The notes: generated by a model not told the origin, from the letters alone. DNA of 64,000 bases from Pseudonocardia oceani (GCF_019263585.2 NZ_JADQDF010000001.1:5958501-6022500), one strand, 5' to 3'; shown: positions 25,610 to 34,181, counted from the first letter of the stretch. Program-made: numbers and translations.

Positions 25610-27013
25610 ATGACTTCACTGCTCTCCGCCCCCACCACCGCCCCACCCGCCGATCCGCTCGTCGTGCTCGACCCCCGGACCGGGGAGGTCGTGAGCACGA
25701 TCAGGGTGACGACGGAGGCGGAGTGCGCGGAGGCCGTCGAGCGGGCCCGCGCCACCGCCCGGGGCTGGGCGCGCACCCCGGCCGCCGAGCGGGGGGCGGC
25801 GCTGCGGGCCGCCGCCGACGCCGTGCGGGCCGTCGCCGACGAGCTGGCCGAGCTCACGACCCGCGAGACCGGCAAGCCCGTGGACGACGCCCGCGGCGGC
25901 GTCGACGCCGGTATCGGGACCCTGGAGCAGTACGCCGAGCTCGGCCCGGTGCACGGCGGCCGGACCCTGAACGGCGGCTGGTCCGCGCTGGACGTGATGG
26001 TGCCGCAGCCGCGCGGGGTGGCCGTCGTCCTCACGCCGTGGAACGACCCGGTGGCCGTCGCCGCCGGGCTGCTCGGCGCCGCGCTGGTCACCGGCAACAC
26101 CGTCGTGCACAAGCCGAGCGAGCGCTGCCCGGCCACCGGGCGCCGCTTCGCCGAGCTCCTCGCCGCGCAGCTCCCCGACGGCGTCCTGCAGATCCTCGAC
26201 GGCGACGCCACCACCGGGGCCGCGCTGGCCGCCGCGCCCGTCGACGTCGTCGCGCACGTCGGCAGCACCGCGACCGGCCGGCTGATCGCGCTGGCCTGCG
26301 CGCGCAGCGGGGCCAAGGCGCTGCTGGAGAACGGAGGGAACGACCCGCTCGTCGTGGACGAGGGCGTCGACCCGGGATGGGCCGCCGAGCAGGCCGCGCT
26401 CGGCGCGTTCGCCAACGCCGGGCAGATCTGCGTGTCCGTCGAGCGGATCTACGTCCACGCCGCCGTCGCCGAGCCCTTCCTCGCCGCACTCACGGACCGG
26501 GCGCGCGAGTGGGGCGAGCGGATCGGGCCGCTGGTCGACCGGCGCCACCGCGACCACGTCGACGGCCACGTACGGGCCGCGCTCGCCGCCGGCGCGCAGG
26601 TGCTCACCGGCGGGACGGTGCCCGAGGGGCCCGGCGCCTTCTACCCGCCGACGGTCCTCGCCGGGTGCGGGCCGCGGATGGCGGTGCTGCGGGAGGAGAC
26701 GTTCGGGCCGGTCGCGCCGGTGCGGGTGGTGCCCGACTTCGCGACCGCCCTGGCCGAGGCGTCCGACGACGCCTACGGCCTCGCCGCCACCGTGCTCACC
26801 CGCGACATGGGGCACGCGCAGGAGGCCTGGCGGGAGCTGCCGGTGGGCGCGGTGAAGGTGAACGACGTGTTCGGCGGCGCGCCCGGCGGGGCCTCGCACC
26901 CGCGCGGTGCCAGCGGTCAGGGCTTCGGCTACGGCCCCGAGCTGCTCGACGAGATGACCGCGACGAAGCTCGTGCACCTGGGCCAGGCTCCCGACCCCGG
27001 CCGGGGCGCGTGA
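25610..27013 (+). CDS. Aldehyde dehydrogenase family protein
   Basis: 467 aa. NAD-binding part with VVLTPWNDPVAVAAG, VVHKPSERCP and the GSTATGRLIA loop; catalytic Glu in ALLENGGNDP and catalytic Cys in GQICVSVERIYV; C-terminal EETFGPVAPVRVV. It oxidises an aldehyde to an acid with NAD(P). The ELGG motif of most ALDHs is LENGG here, a small deviation. First gene of a likely operon with a small membrane protein and UdgX, all with 1-4 nt overlaps, under a stress-type promoter. Detoxification of reactive aldehydes would fit (inference). Confidence 0.85.
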   Translation: MTSLLSAPTTAPPADPLVVLDPRTGEVVSTIRVTTEAECAEAVERARATARGWARTPAAERGAALRAAADAVRAVADELAELTTRETGKPVDDARGGVDAGIGTLEQYAELGPVHGGRTLNGGWSALDVMVPQPRGVAVVLTPWNDPVAVAAGLLGAALVTGNTVVHKPSERCPATGRRFAELLAAQLPDGVLQILDGDATTGAALAAAPVDVVAHVGSTATGRLIALACARSGAKALLENGGNDPLVVDEGVDPGWAAEQAALGAFANAGQICVSVERIYVHAAVAEPFLAALTDRAREWGERIGPLVDRRHRDHVDGHVRAALAAGAQVLTGGTVPEGPGAFYPPTVLAGCGPRMAVLREETFGPVAPVRVVPDFATALAEASDDAYGLAATVLTRDMGHAQEAWRELPVGAVKVNDVFGGAPGGASHPRGASGQGFGYGPELLDEMTATKLVHLGQAPDPGRGA

Positions 27014-27294
27014 TGGCCGAGCGCCGCCGCCGCACCCGCGCGGACTACGAGAAGGGCCTGCCCGGCTACCACGACCCCACCGCCGGCGTCGGCGGTTCGA
27101 CGCCCGCGCTCAGCGCCCTGACCCTGCGCGCCGTGCTGGCCGCGTTCGGCCTCGTCGTCTCGGCGGTCGGCGCGGTGCTCGCGCTGCGCGCCGGGCTGCC
27201 GCTGTTCGCGATCCTGCTCGGCGTCGTCGCGCTCGTCGCACTGGTGGACCTGGCGTGGGTGCTCTACCGCAAGTACCGCGGGGAGCCCGGATGA
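27013..27294 (+). CDS. Small two-pass membrane protein (DUF6343-like)
   Basis: 93 aa. A basic, polar N-terminus with RTRADYEKGLPGYHDP, then ALTLRAVLAAFGLVVSAVGAVLAL and LPLFAILLGVVALVALVDLAWVL, two membrane segments with a short loop, and a basic tail. The pattern resembles DUF6343-type actinobacterial proteins, with modest certainty. Its ATG overlaps the ALDH stop (TGATG) and its own stop overlaps the udgX start (ATGA). Confidence 0.6.
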   Translation: MAERRRRTRADYEKGLPGYHDPTAGVGGSTPALSALTLRAVLAAFGLVVSAVGAVLALRAGLPLFAILLGVVALVALVDLAWVLYRKYRGEPG

Positions 27295-27872
27295 GTGACC
27301 TCGACGAGCTGCGCGAGGCCGCCGCGAGCTGCACCGCGTGCGAGCTGTACGAGCCCGCCACGCAGACCGTGTTCGGCGCCGGACCGCCGTCGGCGTGGCT
27401 GATGCTCGTCGGCGAGCAGCCCGGCGACCGGGAGGACCTCGACGGCGCGCCGTTCGTCGGCCCGGCCGGGCGCCTGCTCGACACGGCGCTGCAGCGCGCG
27501 GGCATCGACCGCACCGAGGTGTACGTGACCAACGCCGTCAAGCACTTCCGGTTCGAGGCCTCGGGCAACCGGCGGCTGCACAAGACGCCCGGCGTCACGC
27601 ACGTCCGGGCCTGCCGGCCCTGGCTCGACGGGGAGCTGGCCGCGGTCGGGCCCGCCGTCGTCGCCACGCTGGGAGCAACCGCCGGCAAGGCGCTGCTCGG
27701 CTCGGCGTTCCGGATCACCGCCGAGCGCGGGAGGCCGCGCCCGTGGGAGGACCGGACGCTGGTGCCGACCACGCACCCGTCGGCGATCCTGCGCACCCCG
27801 CCCGAGCAGCGCGACGAGGCGCTGGACGCGCTCGTCGCCGATCTCCGCGTGGTCGCGGAGCTGCGTCCCTGA
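27291..27872 (+). CDS. udgX: UdgX family uracil-DNA glycosylase
   Basis: 193 aa. MLVGEQPGDREDLDGAPFVGPAG is motif A of family 4-like glycosylases with the GEQPG variant typical of UdgX. NAVKHFRFE and the insert NRRLHKTPG carry the histidine that, in mycobacterial UdgX, bonds covalently to the abasic site after uracil removal. TTHPSAILR is the second catalytic loop. Cysteines at ASCTACELY and the RACRPW region would hold a 4Fe-4S cluster. The KRRIH loop of the type protein reads NRRLH here. In a stress-type operon with ALDH. Confidence 0.9.
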   Translation: MSDLDELREAAASCTACELYEPATQTVFGAGPPSAWLMLVGEQPGDREDLDGAPFVGPAGRLLDTALQRAGIDRTEVYVTNAVKHFRFEASGNRRLHKTPGVTHVRACRPWLDGELAAVGPAVVATLGATAGKALLGSAFRITAERGRPRPWEDRTLVPTTHPSAILRTPPEQRDEALDALVADLRVVAELRP

Positions 27873-27960
27873 GCTGCGTCCCTGACCGGTTGCGCCGCCC
27901 GCGATCGGGTACCGCTGCGTCGAGACCCCGACCGAACGACCAGCGGAGGACACCCCACGC

Positions 27961-29154
27961 ATGCGAGCAGTCACCTGGCACGGCAAGCGCGACGTCCGCG
28001 TCGACACCGTCCCCGATCCGCGCGTCGAGGACGCCACCGACGTCATCGTGCGGATCACCTCGACCGGCCTGTGCGGCTCGGACCTGCACCTCTACGAGGT
28101 CCTCGGGCCGTTCCTCGACGTCGGCGACATCCTCGGGCACGAGCCGATGGGGATCGTCGAGGAGGTCGGGCCGGGCGTCACCGAGCTGCGGGCCGGCGAC
28201 CGCGTCGTCGTGCCGTTCAACGTCTCCTGCGGCACCTGCTTCCTGTGCTCGCAGGGCCTGCACTCCCAGTGCGAGACCACCCAGGTCCGCGAACAGGGCA
28301 GCGGCGCCGCCCTGTTCGGCTACACGAAGCTCTACGGCCAGGTGCCCGGCGGGCAGGCCGAGTACCTGCGGGTCCCGTTCGGCAACACCCTGCCGATCAA
28401 GGTCCCCGAGGGCCCGTCCGACGACCGGTTCGTCTACCTCTCCGACGTGCTGCCGACCGCGTGGCAGGCCGTCGCCTACGCCGACGTGCCCGCGGGCGGC
28501 AGCCTGGCCGTGCTCGGGCTCGGACCGGTCGGGGACATGTGCACCCGGATCGCGCGGTACCGCGGCGTCGAGAACGTCATTGGGATCGACCTGGTGCCCG
28601 AGCGGCTGGAGCGCGCGCGGGCCCGCGGCACCACCACGGTCGACCTGCGCGCCCACGGCAACGAGCTCGGCGACGTGATCCGCGGCCTGACCAACGGGCG
28701 CGGCGCCGACTCGGTGATCGACGCCGTCGGCATGGAGGCGCACGGCTCGCCCGCCGGGAAGATCGCGCAGCAGCTCGTCGGCCTGCTCCCGGACGCCGTG
28801 GCGGCGCCGGTGATGAAGACCGCCGGGCTCGACCGCCTCGGCGCGCTCTACTCCGCGGTCGACATCGTGCGCCGCGGCGGCACCATCTCGCTGTCGGGCG
28901 TCTACGGCGGCACGGCCGACCCGATGGACATGCTGCGGCTGTTCGACAAGCAGATCCAGATGCGGATGGGCCAGGCCAACGTGCACCGCTGGGTGCCCGA
29001 CATCCTGCCGCTGCTCACCGACGACGACCCGCTGGGCGTCGACGGCTTCGCCACCCACCGCCTGCCGCTGGAGCAGGCGCCGCAGGCCTACGCGACGTTC
29101 CAGAAGAAGGAGGACGGGATGGTCAAGACGCTGCTCAGGCCGGGGGCGGCGTGA
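27961..29154 (+). CDS. Zinc-dependent alcohol dehydrogenase, formaldehyde-dehydrogenase-like
   Basis: 397 aa medium-chain dehydrogenase. Catalytic zinc ligands in GLCGSDLHLYE and GHEPMGIVEEVG; structural-zinc cysteines in SCGTCFLCSQGLHSQC; NAD fold AVLGLGPVGDMCTRIARY. The long form with the GALYSAVDIVRRGG region matches the FDH-like subfamily (glutathione-independent formaldehyde dehydrogenase and relatives). Cofactor thiol use is not implied. GGAGG lies upstream of the ATG. Followed by a 32-codon gene that overlaps its stop. Confidence 0.85.
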   Translation: MRAVTWHGKRDVRVDTVPDPRVEDATDVIVRITSTGLCGSDLHLYEVLGPFLDVGDILGHEPMGIVEEVGPGVTELRAGDRVVVPFNVSCGTCFLCSQGLHSQCETTQVREQGSGAALFGYTKLYGQVPGGQAEYLRVPFGNTLPIKVPEGPSDDRFVYLSDVLPTAWQAVAYADVPAGGSLAVLGLGPVGDMCTRIARYRGVENVIGIDLVPERLERARARGTTTVDLRAHGNELGDVIRGLTNGRGADSVIDAVGMEAHGSPAGKIAQQLVGLLPDAVAAPVMKTAGLDRLGALYSAVDIVRRGGTISLSGVYGGTADPMDMLRLFDKQIQMRMGQANVHRWVPDILPLLTDDDPLGVDGFATHRLPLEQAPQAYATFQKKEDGMVKTLLRPGAA

Positions 29155-29249
29155 TCGCCCTGTTCTCCAGCCGGCTGGGCTGCCTGGGCTCGCTGCTGGT
29201 GTCGCTGGTCCTGACCGCGGTGCTGCTGGTGGTGCTGTTGCTCCTGTAG
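29151..29249 (+). CDS. Very small single-pass membrane protein
   Basis: 32 aa: VIALFSSRLGCLGSL followed by VSLVLTAVLLVVLLLL. One hydrophobic helix with an N-terminal Arg. GTG overlaps the dehydrogenase stop (GTGA), so it is translated by coupling. It ends immediately before a strong terminator hairpin, which supports it as the last gene of the unit. Confidence 0.5.
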   Translation: MIALFSSRLGCLGSLLVSLVLTAVLLVVLLLL

Positions 29250-29285
29250 CCCTCACCCCGCCCGGTCCTCCGGGCGGGGTGAGGG
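29250..29285. terminator. Strong hairpin between convergent genes
   Basis: Perfect 16-bp stem: CCCTCACCCCGCCCGG (29250-29265), loop TCCT, and its complement (29270-29285). It directly follows the stop codon of the small membrane gene and is 9 nt from the end of the convergent SDR gene, so it can stop both transcripts. Confidence 0.9.
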
Positions 29286-29294
29286 CCGGGCGCC

Positions 29295-30101
29295 TCAGGA
29301 CTCCGCTGACCCCGGCTCCGCCATCAGCCGGTGCATCTGGGCCTTCGCCGCGTCCGGCAGCACCGCGTTCGCCACCCCCGACGCCTTCGTCGACACCGAC
29401 CCCGCGATCACCTTCGCGTCGCCGTTCAGCATGGCCTGGAAGCCCTGCTCGGCGACCTGCGCCGGGTCGTCCTTGCTCGAGGCGCCCACGCGGGTGTCAT
29501 CCATGTCGGCGCGGTGGAAGAAGTCGGTCTCCGTCGGCCCGGGCGTGAGCGAGGTGATCGTGACCCCGCTGTCCTTCAGCTCGTTCTGCAGCGCCTCGGT
29601 GAACGACTGCAGGAACGACTTCGAGGCGTTGTAGACGGCCTGGAACGAGCCCGGCATCGTCGACGCGATCGACGACGTCACGAGCACGCGGCCCGCGCCG
29701 CGCCCCACCATGTCGCGCAGCACCAGCTTGGCCAGGTGCACTGTGGAGGAGATGTTGAGGTCGATGATCTCCTGCTCGTCGTCGAGGTCGGTCTCGACGA
29801 ACGCGCCGCCCCGGCCGACCCCGGCGTTGAGCGCGGCGGCGGCGAGCGGGCGGCCGGTGGCGGTCACGGCCTCGAACAGCGTCTCCACGCTCTCGGGCCG
29901 GCGCAGGTCCGCCCGGACGGGCGTCACGGTGCCGCCGGACGCCTGGCCGAGGACCTCGGCGGCGCGGTCCAGGCGCTCGTCCTCGGCGGCGACGACGAGG
30001 TCGTAGCCGTGACCCACGAAGAGCTTGGCCAGCTCGTAGCCGATGCCGCTCGAGGCGCCGGTGACGAGGGCGAGGGGACGGTCCTTCTCGGGTGCGGTCA
30101 T
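29295..30101 (-). CDS. SDR family oxidoreductase
   Basis: 268 aa. NAD(P) motif LVTGASSGIGYELAKL, ALNAGVGRGG, catalytic Ser in VTSSIAST, YNASKSFLQSF with Tyr and Lys, and TSLTPGPTETDFF. Similar to DltE/YqjQ-like SDRs of unknown substrate. The ATG lies 9 nt after GGGTAC, inside the end of the upstream GT9 gene, whose stop overlaps this start (ATGA). It therefore has both read-through and its own stress-type promoter. Confidence 0.8.
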   Translation of the reverse strand: MTAPEKDRPLALVTGASSGIGYELAKLFVGHGYDLVVAAEDERLDRAAEVLGQASGGTVTPVRADLRRPESVETLFEAVTATGRPLAAAALNAGVGRGGAFVETDLDDEQEIIDLNISSTVHLAKLVLRDMVGRGAGRVLVTSSIASTMPGSFQAVYNASKSFLQSFTEALQNELKDSGVTITSLTPGPTETDFFHRADMDDTRVGASSKDDPAQVAEQGFQAMLNGDAKVIAGSVSTKASGVANAVLPDAAKAQMHRLMAEPGSAES

Positions 30102-31210
30102 CCCCGCGACGTACCCGCGGCCGTCGTCGCCATGCCCAGGAGGTCCCGCGCCTCCTCGAGGACCTCGGCGACCGGGATCTGGTCCAGGAACGACGGACGG
30201 TGGTCGCAGCCGTCGCCGGGGCGGTGCGGGTGGCCCGCCGGGGTGCAGTCGACGCCGCACTCGGGGCAGTGCACGGTCCAGCTCAGCAGCGGGCGCGAGG
30301 TGGCGCGGCGCGGGGCGGCGGCGTTGATCGCATTGCCGCACCAGTAGAGGCCGACGGTCGGTGTCCCGACGGCGTGCGCGAGGTGCAGCGGCCCGCTGTC
30401 GTCGGCGATCACCAGCGCACAGCGCGCGAGCACCCCCGCGAGCGTGCCGAGGTCGGTGCGGCCGGTGAGGTCGGGCAGGGGACGGCGGGCGGCGGCGCGC
30501 ACGGCGGCGGCGACGGGCTGCTCGCCCGCGGCCCCGACGAGGACCGGCCGCGCGCCGTCGTCGGTGAGCCGGTCGGCGACCGCGGCGAACCGCTCGGGGG
30601 GCCAGCGGCGCCGGGGGTCGGTCGCACCGGGGTGCAGCGCGATCCACGGCCCCGCGCCGGGGAGCAGCTCCGCGGCGCGCGCGTGCTCGTCGTCGAGGAC
30701 GGCCAGGCGCGGCGTCGCGGACGGGCCGTCGGCGCCGACCAGCGCCGTGACCTCCAGGAACCGCTCCACCTCGGGCTGGTAGTAGCGGTAGGGCACCCAG
30801 CGGTCGAGCTCCGGGGCGCCCTCGGCGCGCAGCCCCACCGCGCAGGCCGCGCCGAACGCCCGCACCAGCGGGTTGGAGGTGGCGCCGCCGCCGTGCAGCT
30901 GCAGGGCGAGGTCGAACCGGCGCTCCCGCAGCCCGGCGAGGAACCCGTCGAGCTCCGACGCCGGCGGCGCGCCCGGAGGCTGCCCGGCCAGGCCCGCGAC
31001 CTCGGGCAGCACCGCCACCTCGTCGACGGGGCCGGGCCGGCCGGTGAGGAACGCCGCGTGCCAGCGCGCACCGACGAGCACGATGTGCGCGTCCGGGTAG
31101 GTGCGGCGCAGGGCGTCGAGCGCGGGGGTGGCCATGAGGTGGTCGCCGAGGGCGTTGGCGCGCAGGACGGCGATCCGGGTGACGCCGTGCAGCGGGTCGG
31201 GAGCGGGCAC
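30098..31210 (-). CDS. Glycosyltransferase family 9 (heptosyltransferase-like)
   Basis: 370 aa GT-B fold. The opening IAVLRANALGDHLMATPALDAL, ALHPGATDPRRRWPPERFAAV and IADDSGPLHLAHAVGTPTVGLY are the standard GT9 motifs; the acceptor-side D/E is in the ELDGF region. A Cys-rich loop near the C-terminus (HCPECGVDCTP) may hold a metal or disulfide. ADP-heptose is the donor for known GT9 enzymes, and the ADP-heptose pathway is encoded nearby. The GTG start lies 9 nt after GGGTAC. Acceptor unknown. Confidence 0.8.
   Translation of the reverse strand: MPAPDPLHGVTRIAVLRANALGDHLMATPALDALRRTYPDAHIVLVGARWHAAFLTGRPGPVDEVAVLPEVAGLAGQPPGAPPASELDGFLAGLRERRFDLALQLHGGGATSNPLVRAFGAACAVGLRAEGAPELDRWVPYRYYQPEVERFLEVTALVGADGPSATPRLAVLDDEHARAAELLPGAGPWIALHPGATDPRRRWPPERFAAVADRLTDDGARPVLVGAAGEQPVAAAVRAAARRPLPDLTGRTDLGTLAGVLARCALVIADDSGPLHLAHAVGTPTVGLYWCGNAINAAAPRRATSRPLLSWTVHCPECGVDCTPAGHPHRPGDGCDHRPSFLDQIPVAEVLEEARDLLGMATTAAGTSRG
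30111..30135 (-). promoter_or_regulatory. Sigma-B-like promoter for the SDR gene
   Basis: Minus strand GCATG, 14 nt, GGGTAC (plus-strand GTACCC at 30111-30116), 9 nt to the ATG at 30101. Located within the 3' end of the GT9 gene. Confidence 0.6.
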
Positions 31211-31217
31211 GTCGGGC

Positions 31218-31244
31218 GCGTACCCGGGGCCCGCCCGGGTAACC
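31218..31244. promoter_or_regulatory. Interlocked divergent sigma-B-like promoters
   Basis: For the minus-strand gene: GGTTA (31240-31244), 14 nt, GGGTAC (31220-31225), 9 nt to the GTG at 31210. For the plus-strand gene: GCGTA (31218-31222), 14 nt, GGGTAA (31237-31242), 9 nt to the GTG at 31252. The -35 of each promoter overlaps the -10 of the other, giving a near-palindromic 27-bp element. Confidence 0.65.
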
Positions 31245-31251
31245 GCCGCAG

Positions 31252-32328
31252 GTGCCCATCGACGACCGACCCGTCCAGCTCGTCCTGCGCGCGCTCCACC
31301 TGGGCGACCTGCTCGTGGCCGTCCCGGCGCTGCGCGGCCTGCGCCGTGCGCGCCCGGACCACCGGCTGGTGCTCGCCGCGCCCGCCGAGCTGGCCCCGCT
31401 CGTCGCGCTGACCGGCGCCGTCGACGACCTGCTGCCGACCCCGGCCCCCGACGCGCTGCGCTGGGACGGCCCGCCGCCGGACGTCGCCGTCAACCTGCAC
31501 GGCTCCGGCCCGGAGAGCCACCGCGCGCTCGACGCCACCGGTCCGCGGGTGCGCATCGGCTACGCCGCGTCCGGCTGGCCGGGCCCGGAGTGGGACGGCC
31601 CGCGCGAGGACCCTCTCGGTCTCACCGACCTCGCCAGCGGCGATCTGGCCGCCGCCGAGCTCGACTCGGGTCACCTCGGCGACGACGAGCTCGGCCTGCG
31701 TGCGCTGGTCACCGACCCGGCGCGCCCCGAGCGGCACGAGCGCGAGCGCTGGTGCGGGATGCTGGCGGCGTTCGACGTCCCCGCCGACCCCGACGACCTG
31801 CTGCTCGCGCCCCCGCCCGCCGTCACCGCCGGCACCCCGCCCACGGTCGTGCACCCCGGCGCCGCCTACGGCTCCAAGCGCTGGCCCGCGGAGCGGTTCG
31901 CGGAGGTGGCCGCGGTGCTGCACGGCGCGGGGCACCGGGTGGTGCTCACCGGCTCGGCGGAGGAGCGGGAGCCGGCGACGCGGGTCGCGGCGCTCGCCGG
32001 CCTGCCGGACACCGCGGTCCTCGCCGGGCGCACCGACCTCGCCCAGCTGGCGTCGCTGGTGGCGGGCGCGGCGCTGGTGGTCAGCGGCGACACCGGCATC
32101 GCCCACCTCGCCTCGGCGTTCCGGACGCCGTCGGTGGTGCTGTTCGGACCGGTCCCGCCGGAGCGGTGGGGTCCACCCGCCACCGGCCCGCACGTGGTGC
32201 TGACCGACGCCGACCGGCGCCGGGGCGAGCCGTTCGCCGACGACCCCGACCCGGCGCTGCTGGCCGTCGAGGTGCCAGACGTGCTGGCGGCGGTGGGGTC
32301 GGTGGTGGGGGCGCGGGCCGGCCGCTGA
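31252..32328 (+). CDS. Glycosyltransferase family 9 (heptosyltransferase-like)
   Basis: 358 aa. QLVLRALHLGDLLVAVPALRGL, VVHPGAAYGSKRWPAERFAEV and VVSGDTGIAHLASAFRTPSVVLFGP match GT9. The middle contains an odd stretch of repeated Asp/Leu units (TDLASGDLAAAELDSGHLGDDELG, split here as about residues 123-146) where other members have a short linker. GTG start 9 nt after GGGTAA. Divergent from another GT9 gene and convergent, 12 nt apart, with the RfaE-like kinase. Acceptor unknown. Confidence 0.8.
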   Translation: MPIDDRPVQLVLRALHLGDLLVAVPALRGLRRARPDHRLVLAAPAELAPLVALTGAVDDLLPTPAPDALRWDGPPPDVAVNLHGSGPESHRALDATGPRVRIGYAASGWPGPEWDGPREDPLGLTDLASGDLAAAELDSGHLGDDELGLRALVTDPARPERHERERWCGMLAAFDVPADPDDLLLAPPPAVTAGTPPTVVHPGAAYGSKRWPAERFAEVAAVLHGAGHRVVLTGSAEEREPATRVAALAGLPDTAVLAGRTDLAQLASLVAGAALVVSGDTGIAHLASAFRTPSVVLFGPVPPERWGPPATGPHVVLTDADRRRGEPFADDPDPALLAVEVPDVLAAVGSVVGARAGR

Positions 32329-32340
32329 CGGCGCGCGGCC

Positions 32341-33303
32341 CTACGCCCCGGCCGACCGCACCGACCGGGAGGGGGCGCTGTCGGGCTGGCCCCACCCCCG
32401 GGCCGTGCGCCGCACCGCGCCCGCACCCCCGGCCGCGACGAAGGCCGACGCGGCCGTCACCCCGCGCTCCACGGCCCGCCGCAGGGACGCGCCGGTGCCC
32501 AGGGCCGCGGCGAGCTCACCGGCGAAGCGGTCGCCCGCGCCGCAGGGGTCGCCGTCGACAGCCGGGGGAGCCGGGACGACGGCGCCGCCGCTGCCGCCCT
32601 GCAGGGCGGCGCCGCGCGACCCGAGCGTCACCACGACCGCCCCCACCCGCCAGCGCTCGCGCAGCGCGTCGGCCAGGCGCAGCACGGCCTCGTCGTCGTC
32701 GGGGGCGGGGGCGGGGACGCCGAGGACCGCGCACGCCTCGGACAGGTTCGGCGTGACGACCGACGTGCCGGGCACCGGATCGCCCCCACGGGGGTGGGGG
32801 TCCCAGACGACCGGTCGGCGGGTGGCGCGCAGGGCGGCCCGCACGCGCGGGTCGGCCGCGACCCCGCGCCCGTAGTCGGAGACCAGGACCGAGCCCCCGC
32901 TGGGGGAGGGCCGCAGCGCCCCGCGCAGGGCCGGGCCCAGCGCCCGCCCGAACCCCGGCGCCGCGCGCCCGGCGCCGCGGTCGGCGCGCAGCAGCACCCG
33001 GCCGTCGGCGCGCAGGCGCGTCTTCACCGCGGTGCCGCCGGTCCCGGGCCCCGCGACGAGCTCGACGCACCCGGCCAGCAGCCCGCGCAGCCGCCGGGCC
33101 GCGTCGTCCTCGTCGAGCGCGGCGACGAGCCGCACGGGCACCGACGCCGCCAGCAGCACCGCGGCCAGCCCCGCGCCGCCGGGCCGGTCGCGCTCCGCGT
33201 CGACGTCCAGGACCGGCGCGGGCGCGTCCGGGCACAGCCGCTCGGCCCGCCCGTCGACGTCCTCGTCGAGCAGCAGGTCCCCGACCACGACGACGCCGGT
33301 CAC
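32341..33303 (-). CDS. RfaE/HldA-like PfkB sugar kinase
   Basis: 320 aa ribokinase fold. VVVVGDLLLDEDVDG followed by CPDAPAPVLDVD is the pattern of heptose-7-phosphate kinases (RfaE domain I). DPCGAGDRFAGELAAAL has the catalytic Asp, VLVSDYGRGV and VVTPNLSEA are also kept. No adenylyltransferase domain. A full bifunctional HldE lies 8 kb away, so this is a second, kinase-only copy. The GTG start overlaps neither end but its gene follows the GT2 gene's strand order, with GTGA overlap at 33300-33303. Confidence 0.7.
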   Translation of the reverse strand: MTGVVVVGDLLLDEDVDGRAERLCPDAPAPVLDVDAERDRPGGAGLAAVLLAASVPVRLVAALDEDDAARRLRGLLAGCVELVAGPGTGGTAVKTRLRADGRVLLRADRGAGRAAPGFGRALGPALRGALRPSPSGGSVLVSDYGRGVAADPRVRAALRATRRPVVWDPHPRGGDPVPGTSVVTPNLSEACAVLGVPAPAPDDDEAVLRLADALRERWRVGAVVVTLGSRGAALQGGSGGAVVPAPPAVDGDPCGAGDRFAGELAAALGTGASLRRAVERGVTAASAFVAAGGAGAVRRTARGWGQPDSAPSRSVRSAGA

Positions 33304-34142
33304 GAGCGCACCACCTCCCGCGCCTCGACGCGCCGGTCGGGCACGGTCGTCGGCGACTCCAGGTGCACCGCGCCCGAGGGCAGGATCCCGGCGCCGCCGA
33401 ACCCGGCGAGGACCCGCAGCTGCGCCAGGACGTCCTCACCGCAGTGCACCGGGGGCAGCTCGGTCCAGAAGTCGAACCCGCCGACGGCGTCGAGCGCGCG
33501 GCGGTCGTAGAGCACGCACCCGCCGACCCAGGCGATCTTGTAGGCGACCCACCGCTCCCCGGGGCCGACGTGCAGGTCCGCGAGGTGGGTGGGGTTGGCC
33601 GCGTTGTGCAGCGTCCAGCGCCGCCACTCCGGGCCGTCGGGGCTGATCCGCTCCGGCTCGGGCCGCCCGTCCCACCGCTCGAACGGGGCCAGCTCGTGCG
33701 GGCGGTGGTCGGCCAGGTGCGACAGCCCCTGCACCGCGGCGCCGACGAGCCCGCAGCGCAGCTCGCCGATGGCCTCGCGCAGGCGGGCGACGGTGCCGGG
33801 CTCCAGCCACACGTCGTCGTCGAGGAACAGCACGTACCGCGCCGGCGACGCCTCCACCAGCGACGCGCGGTGCTCGGCCAGCCCGCGCCGCGGGAGGTGG
33901 CGCCGCGTGCGGACCCGGCGGCCCTGGCGGCGCAGCGCGCGCAGCATCGCCCGGGCCGGGGCCGTCTCGAAGGACGGGGCGCCCGAGGACTGGTCGCTCA
34001 CCAGCACGTCGAACGGGTGGTCCTGACCGGCGAGCCCGGCGAGGGTCGTGGCCAGCTCGACGGGGCGGTCGCAGGTCGGCACGAGCACCTCGAGATCGGG
34101 CGCGAGGTCGGGCGCGGGGTCGAGAGAGTCGGTCGTGTCCAC
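33300..34142 (-). CDS. Glycosyltransferase family 2
   Basis: 280 aa GT-A fold. LEVLVPTCDRPVELATTLAGL, RYVLFLDDDVWLEPGTV (the metal-binding DxD) and the later HCGEDVLAQLRVL acidic pair are seen. No membrane segment. The stretch KIAWVGGCVLYDRRALDAVGGFDFW is typical of GT2 acceptor regions. The N-terminal 18 residues are Asp/Pro-rich. GTG start overlaps nothing upstream; it precedes the RfaE-like kinase gene with a 4-nt overlap, so kinase and transferase are one unit. Sugar donor unknown. Confidence 0.75.
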   Translation of the reverse strand: MDTTDSLDPAPDLAPDLEVLVPTCDRPVELATTLAGLAGQDHPFDVLVSDQSSGAPSFETAPARAMLRALRRQGRRVRTRRHLPRRGLAEHRASLVEASPARYVLFLDDDVWLEPGTVARLREAIGELRCGLVGAAVQGLSHLADHRPHELAPFERWDGRPEPERISPDGPEWRRWTLHNAANPTHLADLHVGPGERWVAYKIAWVGGCVLYDRRALDAVGGFDFWTELPPVHCGEDVLAQLRVLAGFGGAGILPSGAVHLESPTTVPDRRVEAREVVRS

Positions 34143-34162
34143 ATCGGTGAGATCGCCGCTGG

Positions 34163-34181
34163 GGAGCGGTCTAAACGCTCC
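34163..34181 (-). terminator. Short hairpin between the BON-methyltransferase and GT2 genes
   Basis: GGAGCG (34163-34168), 7-nt loop, CGCTCC (34176-34181), in the 88-nt gap. Only 6 bp long. It could be an attenuator or a weak terminator. Confidence 0.3.
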
